Notes: generated from the sequence alone by a model not told the origin. A stretch of 64,000 nucleotides of DNA from Hysterium pulicare CBS 123377 (GCA_000467715.1 AJFK01000930.1:1-64000), one strand, 5' to 3'; counted from the stretch's first letter, positions 22,624 through 32,736 are shown. A program made the numbers and translations.

Positions 22624-23618
22624 TTATCCTAGATACCTCCAACCCACAGCACCCAACCCCACAACCACACCGATCGTGATCCCCATATTCGCAATCGCCC
22701 AAATCCCCCTCGTCTTCATCACCTGCTCAATCCTACCTTGGAAACCAGCCGCATCATTTGTCCTAGGAAACGGCTCCTTTGGTACCTTTTTTCCTAGGAA
22801 CTCGCAAAGCGGCGCCCACCCATCATTGATCGTCCACTCCAGCAACCTCTCCTTAGGAACCAGTCCTTTGATCATAGCACAATGCTCTCGATAGATCCAT
22901 TTACCGTTCGTTTCTACGCCGCTTCTGAGGCTACTATTTGTGCAGCGGAAGAGGCGGTGCCAGAGGAGGCGCTCATAGACATGCTTTAAACTAACATTAG
23001 TAAAAGAGGTACCTAGCTGAAAGGCTTCCGGATCACTCACCCACATCCACCAAAATTCCCTATTAAACCAAGTCAAGCACCACAGACTCCACTTATCATT
23101 AACCGCACCACATAGATTCTCGACCGCACTACGATGCCAGCTTTCAAGCTCGCGCGTATTCAAAACCACCTTGGCTTCAGGGTACGCTTCGATCATTTCG
23201 GCCGCGAAGCAGGAGGATCCGGCATCTGTGACTGCAACGGAGTGGCCTATTATCTCGTCGAACTCTTCGCGCGAGATGTGGACGTCGCCGTCTGGGGATC
23301 CGAACCATTTTTTGCGCGCTAGACGGACCCAGCGTTGCATGTGGTGGGGTTCTTCGAAGAGGATGTCCCAGCCCTATGCTCTGTATCAGCTTTTCCACCT
23401 TATCCATCATGCATAGTCAGGAAAGGATGTAGTGGGTTTACATGGTAAGTACAATCGTATCCGAGCATCAAGAGCGCATTCTGAAGACTCTCCGTTCCAG
23501 ACCTTGGAAAGCCCACACAAAGCACTTGCATCGGTTTTGTTCTCTTTCTTGGCGGTGGGTCCGGCGAAGAATAGATCCATTCGCAGAAGCGCCAGAAGGG
23601 GCTGTTCATATCAAACAT
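22624..23618 (-). CDS. P-loop sulfotransferase-like protein (Sulfotransfer_4 type), C-terminal TM
   Basis: Two exons, 23618-23442 and 23373-22624, with a 68-bp intron (GTAAAC...ATAG); 308 aa. The splice restores GYDCTYHGWDIL in frame. VLCVGFPRSGTESLQNAL near residues 32-49 is the 5'-phosphosulfate (PAPS) loop seen in sulfotransferases. AYPEAKVVLNTRELESWHRS corresponds to the 3'-phosphate binding segment. VTDAGSSCFAAEMIE and the Trp-rich LWCLTWFNREFWWMW are typical of this fungal branch. The last 25 residues (IANMGITIGVVVGLGAVGW) form one membrane helix, so the enzyme is probably tail-anchored. Substrate unknown; proteins of this family are often annotated loosely as NAD-dependent epimerases. 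Confidence 0.82.
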
Positions 23619-24836
23619 TTTGAGAAGGTTTCAGTTGAAAGTGAATGGTCGAAGGAGGAATGAGATACGAAACGGTCCACGAGAGTATTGTAGATAGGAA
23701 CAGGGAACAGAATTGATTCATTGTGGAAAGTAAGAAGTCAGATTTAAGTCTCCCACGCCTCTGTGCGGCGTAGCACCAGATCGTCCCACAAGGCCTCCCT
23801 CTTACCTTTGATGTAAATTAAACCGTCTTTCGATTGGAAGAACCGCTGTCCCCAATCTAGATGCGAACCTACATTTACTTACGTTGCACTGTGGACCAGT
23901 GAGCTAAGCATCAATGGCATCTTTGGCATCGTAGGGCTGAGGGTTGAGTTAATGCAGGGAAGTCTGACTTATGACGTTTGCATCTTCGCAGCATTCCTCG
24001 AGTGTCAGATTTTATAGTTCTCAGAGTGTCTGCCCGTGTGTAAGCTGAAAAGTAGCATATGGAAACTATCCAGTCTTGTTAAGGTGCGAACAAAGTTATC
24101 ATGTAGACTTTTAAGTGCCGCTCACATTGTAAGCCAAAATAAGCCTTAGGCCAAAATCGGGATTTATTTCTTTCCACATTGCATGCAGATCGACGAACAA
24201 CACCACGCTAAGGAATCCTCCCACTATCTCCTCACAAGCCTGAAACACATGATCCATACCCCTTATCAATCCTCCCTATCCCGCCCTACCTATCATGATT
24301 GCCATGCAAATAAATGGATTATTGAATATGCGACATGCCCAATCCAACCCACAAGCATCGCATTCCTGCCAAGAGCCCACCACCAACCACAGGAATGCAA
24401 AATGGCTCTAAGCCGCGAACGGACGTCTCTAAGAAGCGAGAGAAGCATGCAAGCATATCGTAAGGCGTACCATGCTTGCGAAATTCGCATAGATTGAATC
24501 CGGGCTGTGCAGCCTAGAATGGAGTTTCTGGAATATGATGGGCAAATCAGAGTGGTTTGCGCAGGAGGAATTGCTGTCGGTCCGGATGCGGATACGAGGA
24601 GGATGAACTCTCAAGAGTAAGATGACTGATAAGCCTACAAGGTCGACTGGTGGTAGTATTTTCTCTTTCCATCTCAGAAATTCCAGTGAAGCCAAGCGAC
24701 TTCACTTTTCAGATGGAGGCCCGTGTTATCTTCGAGTGCCGTTGAGTCACCGCTATCAATGTTGAAAGACAACTCTTTCCCGATATTCGTACAGTCTACT
24801 TTTTGGGGAACCAACGTCGGGCCTCAGTCGTCTGCG
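23619..24836. other. Divergent promoter region
   Basis: About 1.2 kb between the minus-strand sulfotransferase and the plus-strand glycosyltransferase. No gene is supported. In-frame upstream codons of the GT8 gene (GTG 24723, ATG 24759) fall in here. Confidence 0.45.
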
Positions 24837-25802
24837 ATGAATTCTCGAAACAGGACACTCCTTCTCTTATCAGTGCTACTAGCCATATACTTCCTCCTCC
24901 TCTCCCACAGCCCAGTCCTATTCTTAGATCCCTCATACGGCCGCCTAAACGAAACCTCTTCCTCTTCGCGATACGCAATCGCGACATTCCTGTCCGGAGG
25001 ATCCGAACAAGCCGCAGATGACGACCCCTATTTCACAGCAACGCGGATGCTGACCCACCAAATCCTTCACGCGCCAGAGACACGATGTAACAAGTCCATA
25101 GAATTCATCGTATTGGTTACGGCGAGCGTCGCGGAGGAGAAACGGAGACAGTTGAGAGAGAATGGAGCGACAGTGATCGAAGCGGAAGATGTCCCGCTGA
25201 GTTGGTGGATAAAGACCGGAGTGACGAGGTGGAAGGACCAGTTCACTAAGCTTCGACTTCTGCAGATGACACAATTCGACCGCGTTCTCTTTATAGATGC
25301 CGACACGTTTGTTTTACAACCTCTGGACCTAATATTCGACGAACTCGAAGTAGTACGACCGGTACACACGTTACTGGACCAGCGAAGACGGCCTGGATCC
25401 GGAGAGGCGCGGCTTCCCGCGCAGTACATGTTTGCGGCACGATCTGACAATGCGTTAACGGGAGAGCGTGATCATCCTTTTCCTCCTCTTCAAACCGAGG
25501 TGTTCAGTGCCGGCTTCTGGATAGCGGCTCCATCTGAGGAGCTATTCGCACACATGTTATCGATAACGAAGCACTATCGTCGTTTTAACCCACATACAAT
25601 GGAACAGAGTCTTCTCAATTACGTCTTTCGAAGAGACGGACCGATGCCCTGGAGAGAGATCAATTACAAGTGGAGCGCAACATGGCCTAATTCGAGGGAT
25701 TATGAGGGAGGTGTCGCGACGCTGCATGAGAAACTTTGGAAGACAGGTCCGGAAGAGCTTTCTAATCTGTGGAAAGAGAAGAGAAAGGAGATGGAGGAGT
25801 AA
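24837..25802 (+). CDS. Glycosyltransferase family 8 (GNT1/glycogenin-like), type II membrane
   Basis: A single exon, 321 aa from this ATG. The N-terminus MNSRNRTLLLLSVLLAIYFLLL is a signal anchor, so the catalytic part faces the Golgi or ER lumen. The GT8 hallmarks are RYAIATFLSG at the start of the nucleotide-sugar fold, WIKTGVTRWKDQFTKLRLL, and the metal-binding DxD in VLFIDADTFVLQPLD, followed by FSAGFWIAAPS and the ME-QSLLNYVF segment. These match fungal alpha-N-acetylglucosaminyltransferase GNT1-like proteins. An in-frame ATG at 24759 would add 26 residues before the anchor; the later start gives the standard short cytosolic tail. It ends 57 bp from the convergent membrane-protein gene. 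Confidence 0.85.
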   Translation: MNSRNRTLLLLSVLLAIYFLLLSHSPVLFLDPSYGRLNETSSSSRYAIATFLSGGSEQAADDDPYFTATRMLTHQILHAPETRCNKSIEFIVLVTASVAEEKRRQLRENGATVIEAEDVPLSWWIKTGVTRWKDQFTKLRLLQMTQFDRVLFIDADTFVLQPLDLIFDELEVVRPVHTLLDQRRRPGSGEARLPAQYMFAARSDNALTGERDHPFPPLQTEVFSAGFWIAAPSEELFAHMLSITKHYRRFNPHTMEQSLLNYVFRRDGPMPWREINYKWSATWPNSRDYEGGVATLHEKLWKTGPEELSNLWKEKRKEMEE

Positions 25803-25859
25803 TATGCCGGAGTCTTCGGTGCTGTCGCCGACCGTGTACCGTGAAGCAACACGAGTCGA

Positions 25860-27290
25860 TCAAAGAACGTACATATTGTCCACCCAGGGGTCTTTCCAGA
25901 GAGTGGTCAATACGGAAAGTCGCTCTATGCTAGTAGCGTTAGTTCCTGGGAATCGATACTCCATTTCTTGGATCGAGCCGAAATTACGAACATGCTTCCA
26001 GATATCGTTACCCAGTGGAATAAACAATAGGAGGTTTAGAGACAAAGAAAGAAGCGTACGGCTGCTCAGAAGCCAGAAGTCAACTTCCTTGGCAGGATCC
26101 TGACACCATTTTGGATAGCGAAAGTGTTTACTAGTGCCAATAACGACCCAAGAGAGAAGTCGAAGGGAAAGCACCCCGACAGGTACATTACAGAGGACCG
26201 CAATCGTTATTGCGCCTTTGGTCTGATCAATATTTTGTGTTTCGTGGCAGTCGCCCATGAGAATCATGCAAAGGAGAGTTGGTGTCGATTTGTTGGCACC
26301 CCAACGAAGAAGTCTCCAGAGGAAGTGATTTGCAGTATATGCGAGCTCCATTTCCCACTGAGTTGAGGAAGGGAACAATTGCAACATGTGGTTGGACAAG
26401 AATACGTTAAATCGACGGAATCGAATCCATACCCTGGTAGCATAAGAGATGGTTTGTCGAGCTTTAGACACTATGAATGGAAACAGCTTCAAAAGTCTAG
26501 GTCTTGTCGTCTGTATAGGGCTTTCGCATCTGTTGTCAGAGTGATCGTCGAAACCTTCTGCGTTCAGGGTCTCGTTCGCAGAACTCGATCCCCGGTATGT
26601 TGCCTCGGTCTGGTTTACGAGTATAATGCCTGTTGTCGAGGCCTCTTGAACAAGTGCCCACTCTGTATTAACAATGGAAATTCCGATACTAGTGAGCGTG
26701 GCTATACTTCCTCCGATTGCCAGCTCCGCAACACGGAGGTCCATGGCCGATGTTAGAATCGAACTAGTGGAGATGATAACGCGGCGATAACATAAGATGG
26801 TCGTACCAACGTATTGGACGAGAAGCGCCAAGAGGACGGCAAGTCTACCAAGCCATACTACTCCATATCGTTCTTGTTTCGGTCGTATAATGAGGTGATC
26901 AATCCCGGTGAAGGACATCGCTCGCTTTCTTTCTTCGCTAGAATCAACGACGTGCATACCGAGACAAGAGCTCACATCATATCGAAGTGAAGAACGCCGT
27001 CTCTGGATTCTGGAGACGATGGTCCACATTAGATGACGGACTAGTTGGACTAGAGGCAGTATCGGGAATAGGAAGTAAATAAGACAAGAGAGTAGGAGGG
27101 CTGCTTGCGGGCCCTTTGTCGCATTCTGGAGGCTTAACATGTGGCCATAGGATCCCATCGCTACTACGTGAACACCGAGTGCACGGAGAGCGATTTCCTT
27201 CCGCCCCCGATATGATTCCAAGTCTCCATACCAGTGAGGCCTCAAGCACTCATAGAGATCATGTCCGTCCAGGCGCCTGCAAGCCTCCAT
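25860..27290 (-). CDS. Orphan multi-pass membrane protein
   Basis: A 476-aa open frame. I do not recognise the family. About five hydrophobic helices are visible: AALLLSCLIYFLFPILPLV; GRLAVLLALLVQYVGTTIL; LAIGGSIATLTSIGISIV; ITIAVLCNVPVGVLSLRLL; and LLSLSLNLLLFIPLG. Between the third and fourth lies a long basic and polar stretch with NxT/NxS sequons. The N-terminus MEACRRLDGHDLYECLRPHW and the C-terminal EYRFPGTNATSIERLS are soluble. The layout suggests a plasma-membrane protein of the type common as lineage-specific genes in ascomycetes. The start is the first ATG of the frame; additional upstream exons cannot be excluded. It converges on the GT8 gene. Confidence 0.6.
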   Translation of the reverse strand: MEACRRLDGHDLYECLRPHWYGDLESYRGRKEIALRALGVHVVAMGSYGHMLSLQNATKGPQAALLLSCLIYFLFPILPLVQLVRHLMWTIVSRIQRRRSSLRYDVSSCLGMHVVDSSEERKRAMSFTGIDHLIIRPKQERYGVVWLGRLAVLLALLVQYVGTTILCYRRVIISTSSILTSAMDLRVAELAIGGSIATLTSIGISIVNTEWALVQEASTTGIILVNQTEATYRGSSSANETLNAEGFDDHSDNRCESPIQTTRPRLLKLFPFIVSKARQTISYATRVWIRFRRFNVFLSNHMLQLFPSSTQWEMELAYTANHFLWRLLRWGANKSTPTLLCMILMGDCHETQNIDQTKGAITIAVLCNVPVGVLSLRLLSWVVIGTSKHFRYPKWCQDPAKEVDFWLLSSRTLLSLSLNLLLFIPLGNDIWKHVRNFGSIQEMEYRFPGTNATSIERLSVLTTLWKDPWVDNMYVL

Positions 27291-28023
27291 CCAAGTCAAC
27301 TTCCACAATCGTTGATTGACTCAGCGGAGATAGTAATAGAGAATAAAAGAATAATGAAGGAAGTTGGAAATTAGTCTTGTTCGAAGATCTGAAGTGAACA
27401 AGAAAAGGGTCTGTATGAGTAGGAATCACGATTCATATAGGAATGGATGCTCCATTGCTGTGGATAGTGTTGTCTCGTCCGTGGCTTGGAAGGCTGAAGA
27501 CGTCGGCATATCGGTAGAGACGACTGTGCTACATCACTAAATCGTTCGTGCATGCATATCTGCAAGTCCGTAGGCTGTGTCGAAGGCTGCCTTGATAAGT
27601 ATGCTCATAGCCTTAGATACGCCTACCCAATCCTTGTTGAGGTGTGGTCAACCTTTATACAGTAATTAATTGATGGTTTAGACCTCCCTGAACGCAACGC
27701 AAACACTCAAATGTGAATGGAATGAAACGTGAGCCTTGCAGAACGCCTTACCGCCGGTGAACAAATCATGTTTTGCAGTTGTTCTTGGGCTGAATTCCAT
27801 AAGATGGTGCAATTGGGAGTGGTGGAGGAGGTGGTTGTGTGCGTCACGTGTCCCTTATCTTCAGTTACGTACCTACCTAGGTAGGTACTACGACGGTGTT
27901 CAAGGCCAAAGCCAAGCAGATGTGTATCACAAGGTATATTTTATATATTTCCCAAATAACCTCTATATGAAGTACTCATACAAAGTACTGTGTACAAAAC
28001 ACGGGTCTAAGCCCGAAAGACGT
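27291..28023. other. Intergenic upstream of the membrane protein
   Basis: No gene is seen. It contains a perfect 20-bp palindrome (27869-27888) and a CACGTG at 27845-27850. Confidence 0.45.
27869..27888. repeat. 20-bp perfect palindrome
   Basis: GTACCTACCTAGGTAGGTAC reads the same on both strands. It is built of TACC/GGTA units, a common simple motif in ascomycete intergenic DNA. It could extrude a small cruciform or bind a dimeric factor; no function is shown. Confidence 0.8.
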
Positions 28024-29460
28024 CTACTCAGCGCCCCAAACAGCCGCCATTCCCATGCCCGTACCTATGCACATGGACGTCACGCCAATTTTCTGATTTG
28101 TCCTCTTTAGCTCTGTGAATAATGTACTCACTTGCCGCGCTCCTGTGCAGCCAAGTGGATGACCAAAAGCAATAGCGCCTCCCTTGGGATTCACTTTATT
28201 CATATCCAAACCAAGCTGGTTGATGCAATATAGACACTGACTGGCAAATGCCTCGTTGATTTCGTAGATGTCGATATCGTCTTTATCAAGGCCGGTTTTT
28301 TGCAGAACGACGGGTATGGCGGCAGCGGGACCGACGCCCATGAGAAGAGGGGGTACGCCTACAATGGAGGCTTGGACGAATTTACCGATGATGGGTTGTT
28401 TGAGGCGGAGAGCGGTGCTGCGTTTCATCAACAAGACAGCAGCAGCTCCGTCAGAGATTTGCGAAGCATTTCCGGCATGAATGCTTCCTTCTTTGGAGAA
28501 AGCAGGCCGAATCTTTCCTAAGCTCTCAGCTGTAATTCCTTCCCTGACGCCGTCGTCTTTCGAGACAGTTATCGTTTTCTCCTCATCTGTCTTAGGGTCT
28601 GTCCATTTAACGGTCAGGGGGGCGATCTCTTCATCAAAGAGACCTTTCTTCTGAGCCTCTACTGCCTTGTTGAAGGAGGCTGCCGCAAATTTGTCTTGCT
28701 CTAGTCGAGAAATGCTCTTCGCTTCTGCCATTTTCTCTGATAGAACACCCATAGGGACCTTACAATTCGCAGCCTCTTTGTGGTTTTCCAGGAGTTCAGA
28801 GAACTCGGTAACAGCTTGAGGTCTGGTAGCTGTTAGTACCCCAATTAAGCATGGTAAAGCGAATCCTAACTTACCCATACTGCGTGCTCATACTTTCCAC
28901 ACCAGCACCAACTCCAACCTCAATCATACCCGTTTTGATTGCGTTGGCAATATCCACGCATGCTTGCAAGCCACTGGAACATTGTCTGTTGAGACCCTTG
29001 ACCGCGGCGGTGACCGGGAATCCCGCAGCCAGAGCAGCAGCTCGAAACTCCGTAGCTCCACCTCCTGGCGGTAATACACTGCCTACAGAAATATCCTCGA
29101 CGAGGTTGGGATCGATACCGGAACGGGAAATGAGGGATGTGAAGGCTCCGTGCAGAAGGTCGGCGGCGGCTGTGTCTTTGAAGCCACCTTTGCCGCCTTT
29201 GGTGATGGCTGTTCGGAGAGCGCAGGTTACCACAATCTGAGGAATGTATTAGTCGGATTCTGGGGCGGAGAATATCAAGAAACATACATCATCAGGCCGT
29301 TGCTCTAACAAAGCCTTCTTCCCCTTCGAAATCTCCTTCATATGATCGGTAACCTGCGAGAGGCGTTCTTGAGCTGTCGAGAAACATCAGCCGCCGCCTA
29401 GCCTCCAACAAAGCATCTCTCAAGCTTACCTTGCGAGTTTTTTCCAGTTTGATTTGCCAT
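28024..29460 (-). CDS. POT1: 3-ketoacyl-CoA thiolase, peroxisomal (PTS2)
   Basis: Last step of peroxisomal beta-oxidation: releases acetyl-CoA from 3-ketoacyl-CoA. Four exons: 29460-29430, 29373-29288, 29236-28875 and 28822-28024, with introns of 51-56 bp; 425 aa. Splicing of the first two short exons creates RLSQVTDHM at residues 14-22, a PTS2 peroxisome signal (R-L-X5-H-M). The nucleophile Cys125 is in NRQCSSGLQ. NEAFASQ, NPKGGAIAFGHPLGCTGAR and the last cysteine motif CIGTGMGMA complete the active site. The splice between exons 3 and 4 uses a TACTAAC branch site directly before CTACCAG. A CCGAGG box lies 133 bp upstream, fitting fatty-acid induction. Ordinary full-length member. Confidence 0.94.
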
Positions 29461-30127
29461 GATGAATATATATGAGTATGTGTCTGCGAACGAGGTATAT
29501 TCGAGCGGGTGAGAGAGAGGTGGTGCTTACGGGAAAGGAAGAATCGACTTCTTATGAGGTCAGGTCCCCAAGGTCATCAAGCATCCGAATGGCCGAGGCA
29601 TGCCTGTTTTGGGATTAGCGGATTGCGGAGGGACCTGGGACTCACCCACTTTCACATGCCAATCTTCACATGTCATCGACTTTACATCTTGCTAGAACAA
29701 ATGCATCATGTGCTGTTGACAATCTTTCATCCATCAGTGAACGAGAAATCGAATCAGAGAGCTCAGTGCAGTAACCGTAGGCTCGTTGGCTGAGTCCCGC
29801 ATACCCTCTGCATCACACATGATAAATGTGTCCTTGTGGTCCTAAAAGTACCAACTTTTCCACTAAGACGACATGAGCAAGTATCAACGTTCATGCAAAG
29901 AACGGATCAAACAAGCGTAATAAGTCTTTTACACCAAAAAAATAAGCTAAATTAGAGGCCGATGCTTCCGATTCGGTTTTGCAGAGGAAACGAAAAATGC
30001 CGCCCGTTATAGAATCCCTTGGTCACCTCTATCAATCGATCTAGGAATGACCGTTTCGCTTCCCCCGACAACGCCATGCTGTCTTATTGCTAAAAGATAT
30101 CAAATGATTGGCTTAACTGTTACCATC
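29461..30127. other. Intergenic, POT1 promoter
   Basis: Upstream region of POT1 and 3' end of the WBP2-like gene. Nothing else is seen. Confidence 0.5.
29593..29598 (+). promoter_or_regulatory. CCGAGG (FarA/FarB-type) box upstream of POT1
   Basis: CCGAGG (reverse CCTCGG) lies 133 bp upstream of the POT1 start. FarA/FarB bind CCTCGG and induce beta-oxidation genes in Aspergillus, so a functional site is plausible here. Confidence 0.45.
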
Positions 30128-31177
30128 TTATGAGCCGTCTTGATGCTCTGCGCTCCTTAACCTCCTCTCCAGTTCATCTACAATGCTACCCCTTTGCACC
30201 TCCTCATAGCCAGGTGGCGGTTCTGTCGGTGCATGAAATGTCTCTTGCTGCGGACTCGTTTGCGGGGATGGTTCGGTAGCGATCTCTGGTGATGTAGCTA
30301 TTCCACTGTCTCGAGGTATCGGAGAAGAGGCAGCGTCCGCAGCCCCGGGTATCGCATGATCTCGAGATTCCTCATATGCAGGTAAATCCTCCAAATGTAC
30401 CGCATTGAGGTTCACGCCAGCCAATGCGCCTCCGCCCCTCCCATCTCCACTGTCAACCCCATCCCCCGTTGTATGTCCGCTTTCCCTAGCCATCTCTACC
30501 GCGTGTTGTAATCGCTCCTTCAGTCTTTCGTAATTAGTGTGGAAGTCAAATGCCCCGCCCTCTTTGAATGTAATCCTCAGTTCGAGCGCTGCATGTTGTG
30601 CAGGTATTCCGCCTCCGGACACAGGTTGTACGATCGCCGTCCATACGTTCGGTCCAAACCAGGGTGCGGTTACGTGGGTGTCGTGAAGGTTGAGGATCGG
30701 GGCGGCGAAGGATTGTAGTTCGGGCGTTGGTGAAGATGGGAGGTATAATAGCTGCAGAGGCTGATTAGCTGGATCTGCAGAGATGAACGGTAGAGGTGTC
30801 ACGTACTCGACGGTTTGTAAGATACACCACGCCTGAACTGCTTTGTAGTGTGTACGGGGTTTTGCCCGGGAATTTGTTGAGGCTTTGTAGCTGTAGAGCT
30901 GTTCGTGGAGGAGAGGTGTAAAGGGTCTGTTCACCAGGGAGTGGGGTGTAACCTCCAGACTCAGCGAGCATAACCCAACTAGATTTACGAACGAAACTAA
31001 GTTTTAGCATGATGACACCAGCTATCAGGTAAGAAATGCAAGGGGAATCAAAAGCAAAAGGAAAATTAAGGCCAGGAGATCTAAGTGATCGGCATCTCGA
31101 GATCTGTGAGGCCTGTACGCGGGGTGGAGGGGCAGGTTGTTTGAAGCTTTGGGGAGTTATACTGACTTTATGGACAT
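30128..31177 (-). CDS. WBP2-like GRAM-domain protein with PPxY motif
   Basis: Three exons: 31177-31167 (11 bp), 30978-30807 and 30751-30128; introns of 188 bp (GTCAGT...CTAG) and 55 bp (GTACGT...GCAG); 268 aa. The tiny first exon gives MSINWVML, the usual family start. The GRAM-type domain spans about residues 5-150: PLPGEQTLYTSPPRT, FPGKTPYTLQSSSGVVYLTNRR, SFAAPILNLHDTHVTAPWFGPNVW and ALELRITFKEGGAFDFH. The C-terminal part is acidic and Pro/Ser-rich with LPAY and PPPGYEEV (about 239-246); PPGY is a WW-domain ligand. In animals WBP2 couples WW proteins to transcription; PPxY also recruits Nedd4/Rsp5-type ubiquitin ligases, which is the likelier fungal role (inference). Confidence 0.88.
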
Positions 31178-32128
31178 GGTGATAGCACTCTTGTGTTGGA
31201 GCTTCGAGGCAGTAAGATAGGGATTCTGTTGGACCGGTTGGTCTCTCCCTTCGCTTGAGGTTGGTTTCCTTCAATAGGTAAGGCTGCAGGAAGACGGGTG
31301 CTAGAAACGCTTTGGCCGCTGGATAGGTTAAAAAAACAGAGACTCAGAGAGTGAAACGATATATCGGCCCGCAAGCCGCTGTCAAATCAAAGGATGTGAA
31401 GCGGCTAAGCGTGAATGCGAGCGATTCAAGGGCGCCCTGCGTTTTAGGCTTTCTGCGGGGTGCTGGATTTAGTGAGTGTTCGTTGGCTGGCAATGAGGCC
31501 AATCGCGGCAATCTCAAAATTAGAAATAAATAAGTAAGATGCATGCGTATCGATACGGCCTCGACGACGGTGTCTTTAAGAAGTTCAAAATCATCAGCAC
31601 AGGAGACATGCGTCACCGTCTGATCCCGTGCTGGAAGGGCCTTGCGTCACCTATCACTCGCCACGATGGATGGAATGTTCTTTACAAAACTGCTGGGTGA
31701 GAAAAGCATCGGGGCTAGCCCCTTTTTTGACATTCTGTCCTACCTACTACTATCGTAATGTTGGAGTAACACAATCGATAAGATGTTTCAACAATTGACC
31801 ACCAATGCGATTACTAATCAGCCAGTACACTGCTTAAGTAAGCGAAAGCGAAATACTACCTCTGGACGGAACCAAGGTTGAGATATACAGGCAATATAAG
31901 CTATAAGCTATAAGCTGCTTTGAAAAGGATGGCGTAGGCTGCTAGCCCTTCAATATTCTTCTCCCTCACACCTGTCTACCTATTTCTCTACCCTACCCTT
32001 AAGTCCACCCCCACCCCTACCCCTGTTCCCTCCTGTCTCTCCCCATCGATCTTCTCTCTCTCTTTTAGTGCCTATCATATCCACAGCATCTCCCAGCCCC
32101 AAAATCTCCTCTCCAACACAATCCCACT
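31178..32128. other. Intergenic, WBP2 to cystine-knot-like gene
   Basis: About 950 bp. WBP2 upstream region and 3' flank of the small secreted gene. No gene is supported. Confidence 0.45.
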
Positions 32129-32449
32129 TCAAGCACACAGAAGGCATCCGCAACCTTCATTCTCAAAACAGAGACCACTGCAGCAATCCGACTCTGCGTA
32201 ACACTCCACTAATCAGTTACACATATGTCAGCATGCTTGCTCTTCTAACTCCCTCTCTCTCTCTCTCCAGGGTCTTCAAGTATTCCGACTATCCCTTTAT
32301 TTCGAGGCAGATAGATTGGAATGAGACTCAGGCTTACCTCCAGTACCCGAGCACCTCTTCTCTACGAAGAGATTATCGGCAGCAGGGGCGGCGAGGGAAC
32401 TCAGAGTGAAGGTCATGAGGGTGGCGAGGAGGGTGAGTTTGAGATTCAT
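32129..32449 (-). CDS. Secreted 8-cysteine mini-protein with cystine-knot-like spacing
   Basis: Two exons, 32449-32338 and 32208-32129, with a 129-bp intron (GTAAGC...TTAG) that contains a CT-repeat; 63 aa. Signal peptide: about 1-20 (MNLKLTLLATLMTFTLSSLA). A short propeptide follows and ends in VEKR (residues 29-32), a Kex2 site placed exactly before the first cysteine. The mature peptide would be 31 residues with 8 cysteines spaced C-X6-C-X5-CC-X3-C-X5-C-X-C-X2-C. The first five spacings match the inhibitor-cystine-knot (knottin) pattern; the extra pair could make a fourth disulfide. A TATA box lies 110 bp upstream. Both the intron phase and the Kex2 placement support the model. Likely an apoplastic effector or antimicrobial-type peptide; the activity is unknown. 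Confidence 0.78.
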
Positions 32450-32558
32450 TGTGACTAAGTTTCGTTGGGAATGTAGAAGTGGATGGTTTGAATTGAATTT
32501 GGTGGTGGTGATGATGATGGAAGTAAGAGCAGTTCGACAAGAGAAGAATCAGGTAGGA

Positions 32559-32566
32559 TATTTATA
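32559..32566 (-). promoter_or_regulatory. TATA box of the 8-cysteine gene
   Basis: TATAAATA on the minus strand, 110 bp before the ATG at 32449, followed by a CT/CA-rich leader (CATCATCACCACCACC, then CCAACGAAACTTAGTCACA just before the ATG). Confidence 0.55.
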
Positions 32567-32670
32567 CTTTCCTTCGTGGACCAAGCTTCACCGGTTCATT
32601 CGGCCTCCTCCATTTTCCCCCTTGGAATGACTTGCACTCTACGTTGCTCAAAAAGGAATCAAATATGGTC

Positions 32671-32736
32671 CCCCAATCGTTTACTTTCCGTCTTTGTATA
32701 ATCCTCCAATCGTCTACTTTCCACCTTTGTATAAGA
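32671..32736 (+). repeat. Tandem duplication, 2 x 33 bp
   Basis: Two adjacent copies of a 33-bp unit sharing CCAATCGTnTACTTTCC and CTTTGTATAA, with a few substitutions. It lies upstream of the 8-cysteine gene. Each copy holds a CCAAT core, so it may be a duplicated regulatory element. Confidence 0.75.

Noticed and set aside
24723-24836. Upstream in-frame starts of the GT8 gene (GTG 24723, ATG 24759)
   Set aside because: They place 26 or more polar residues before the signal anchor; the ATG at 24837 gives the usual short cytosolic tail. ATG 24759 remains possible.
30765-31020. Alternative WBP2 start at MLKLSFVRKSSWVML
   Set aside because: This start reads through sequence better explained as the 188-bp intron; the 11-bp exon restores the conserved MSINWVML start.
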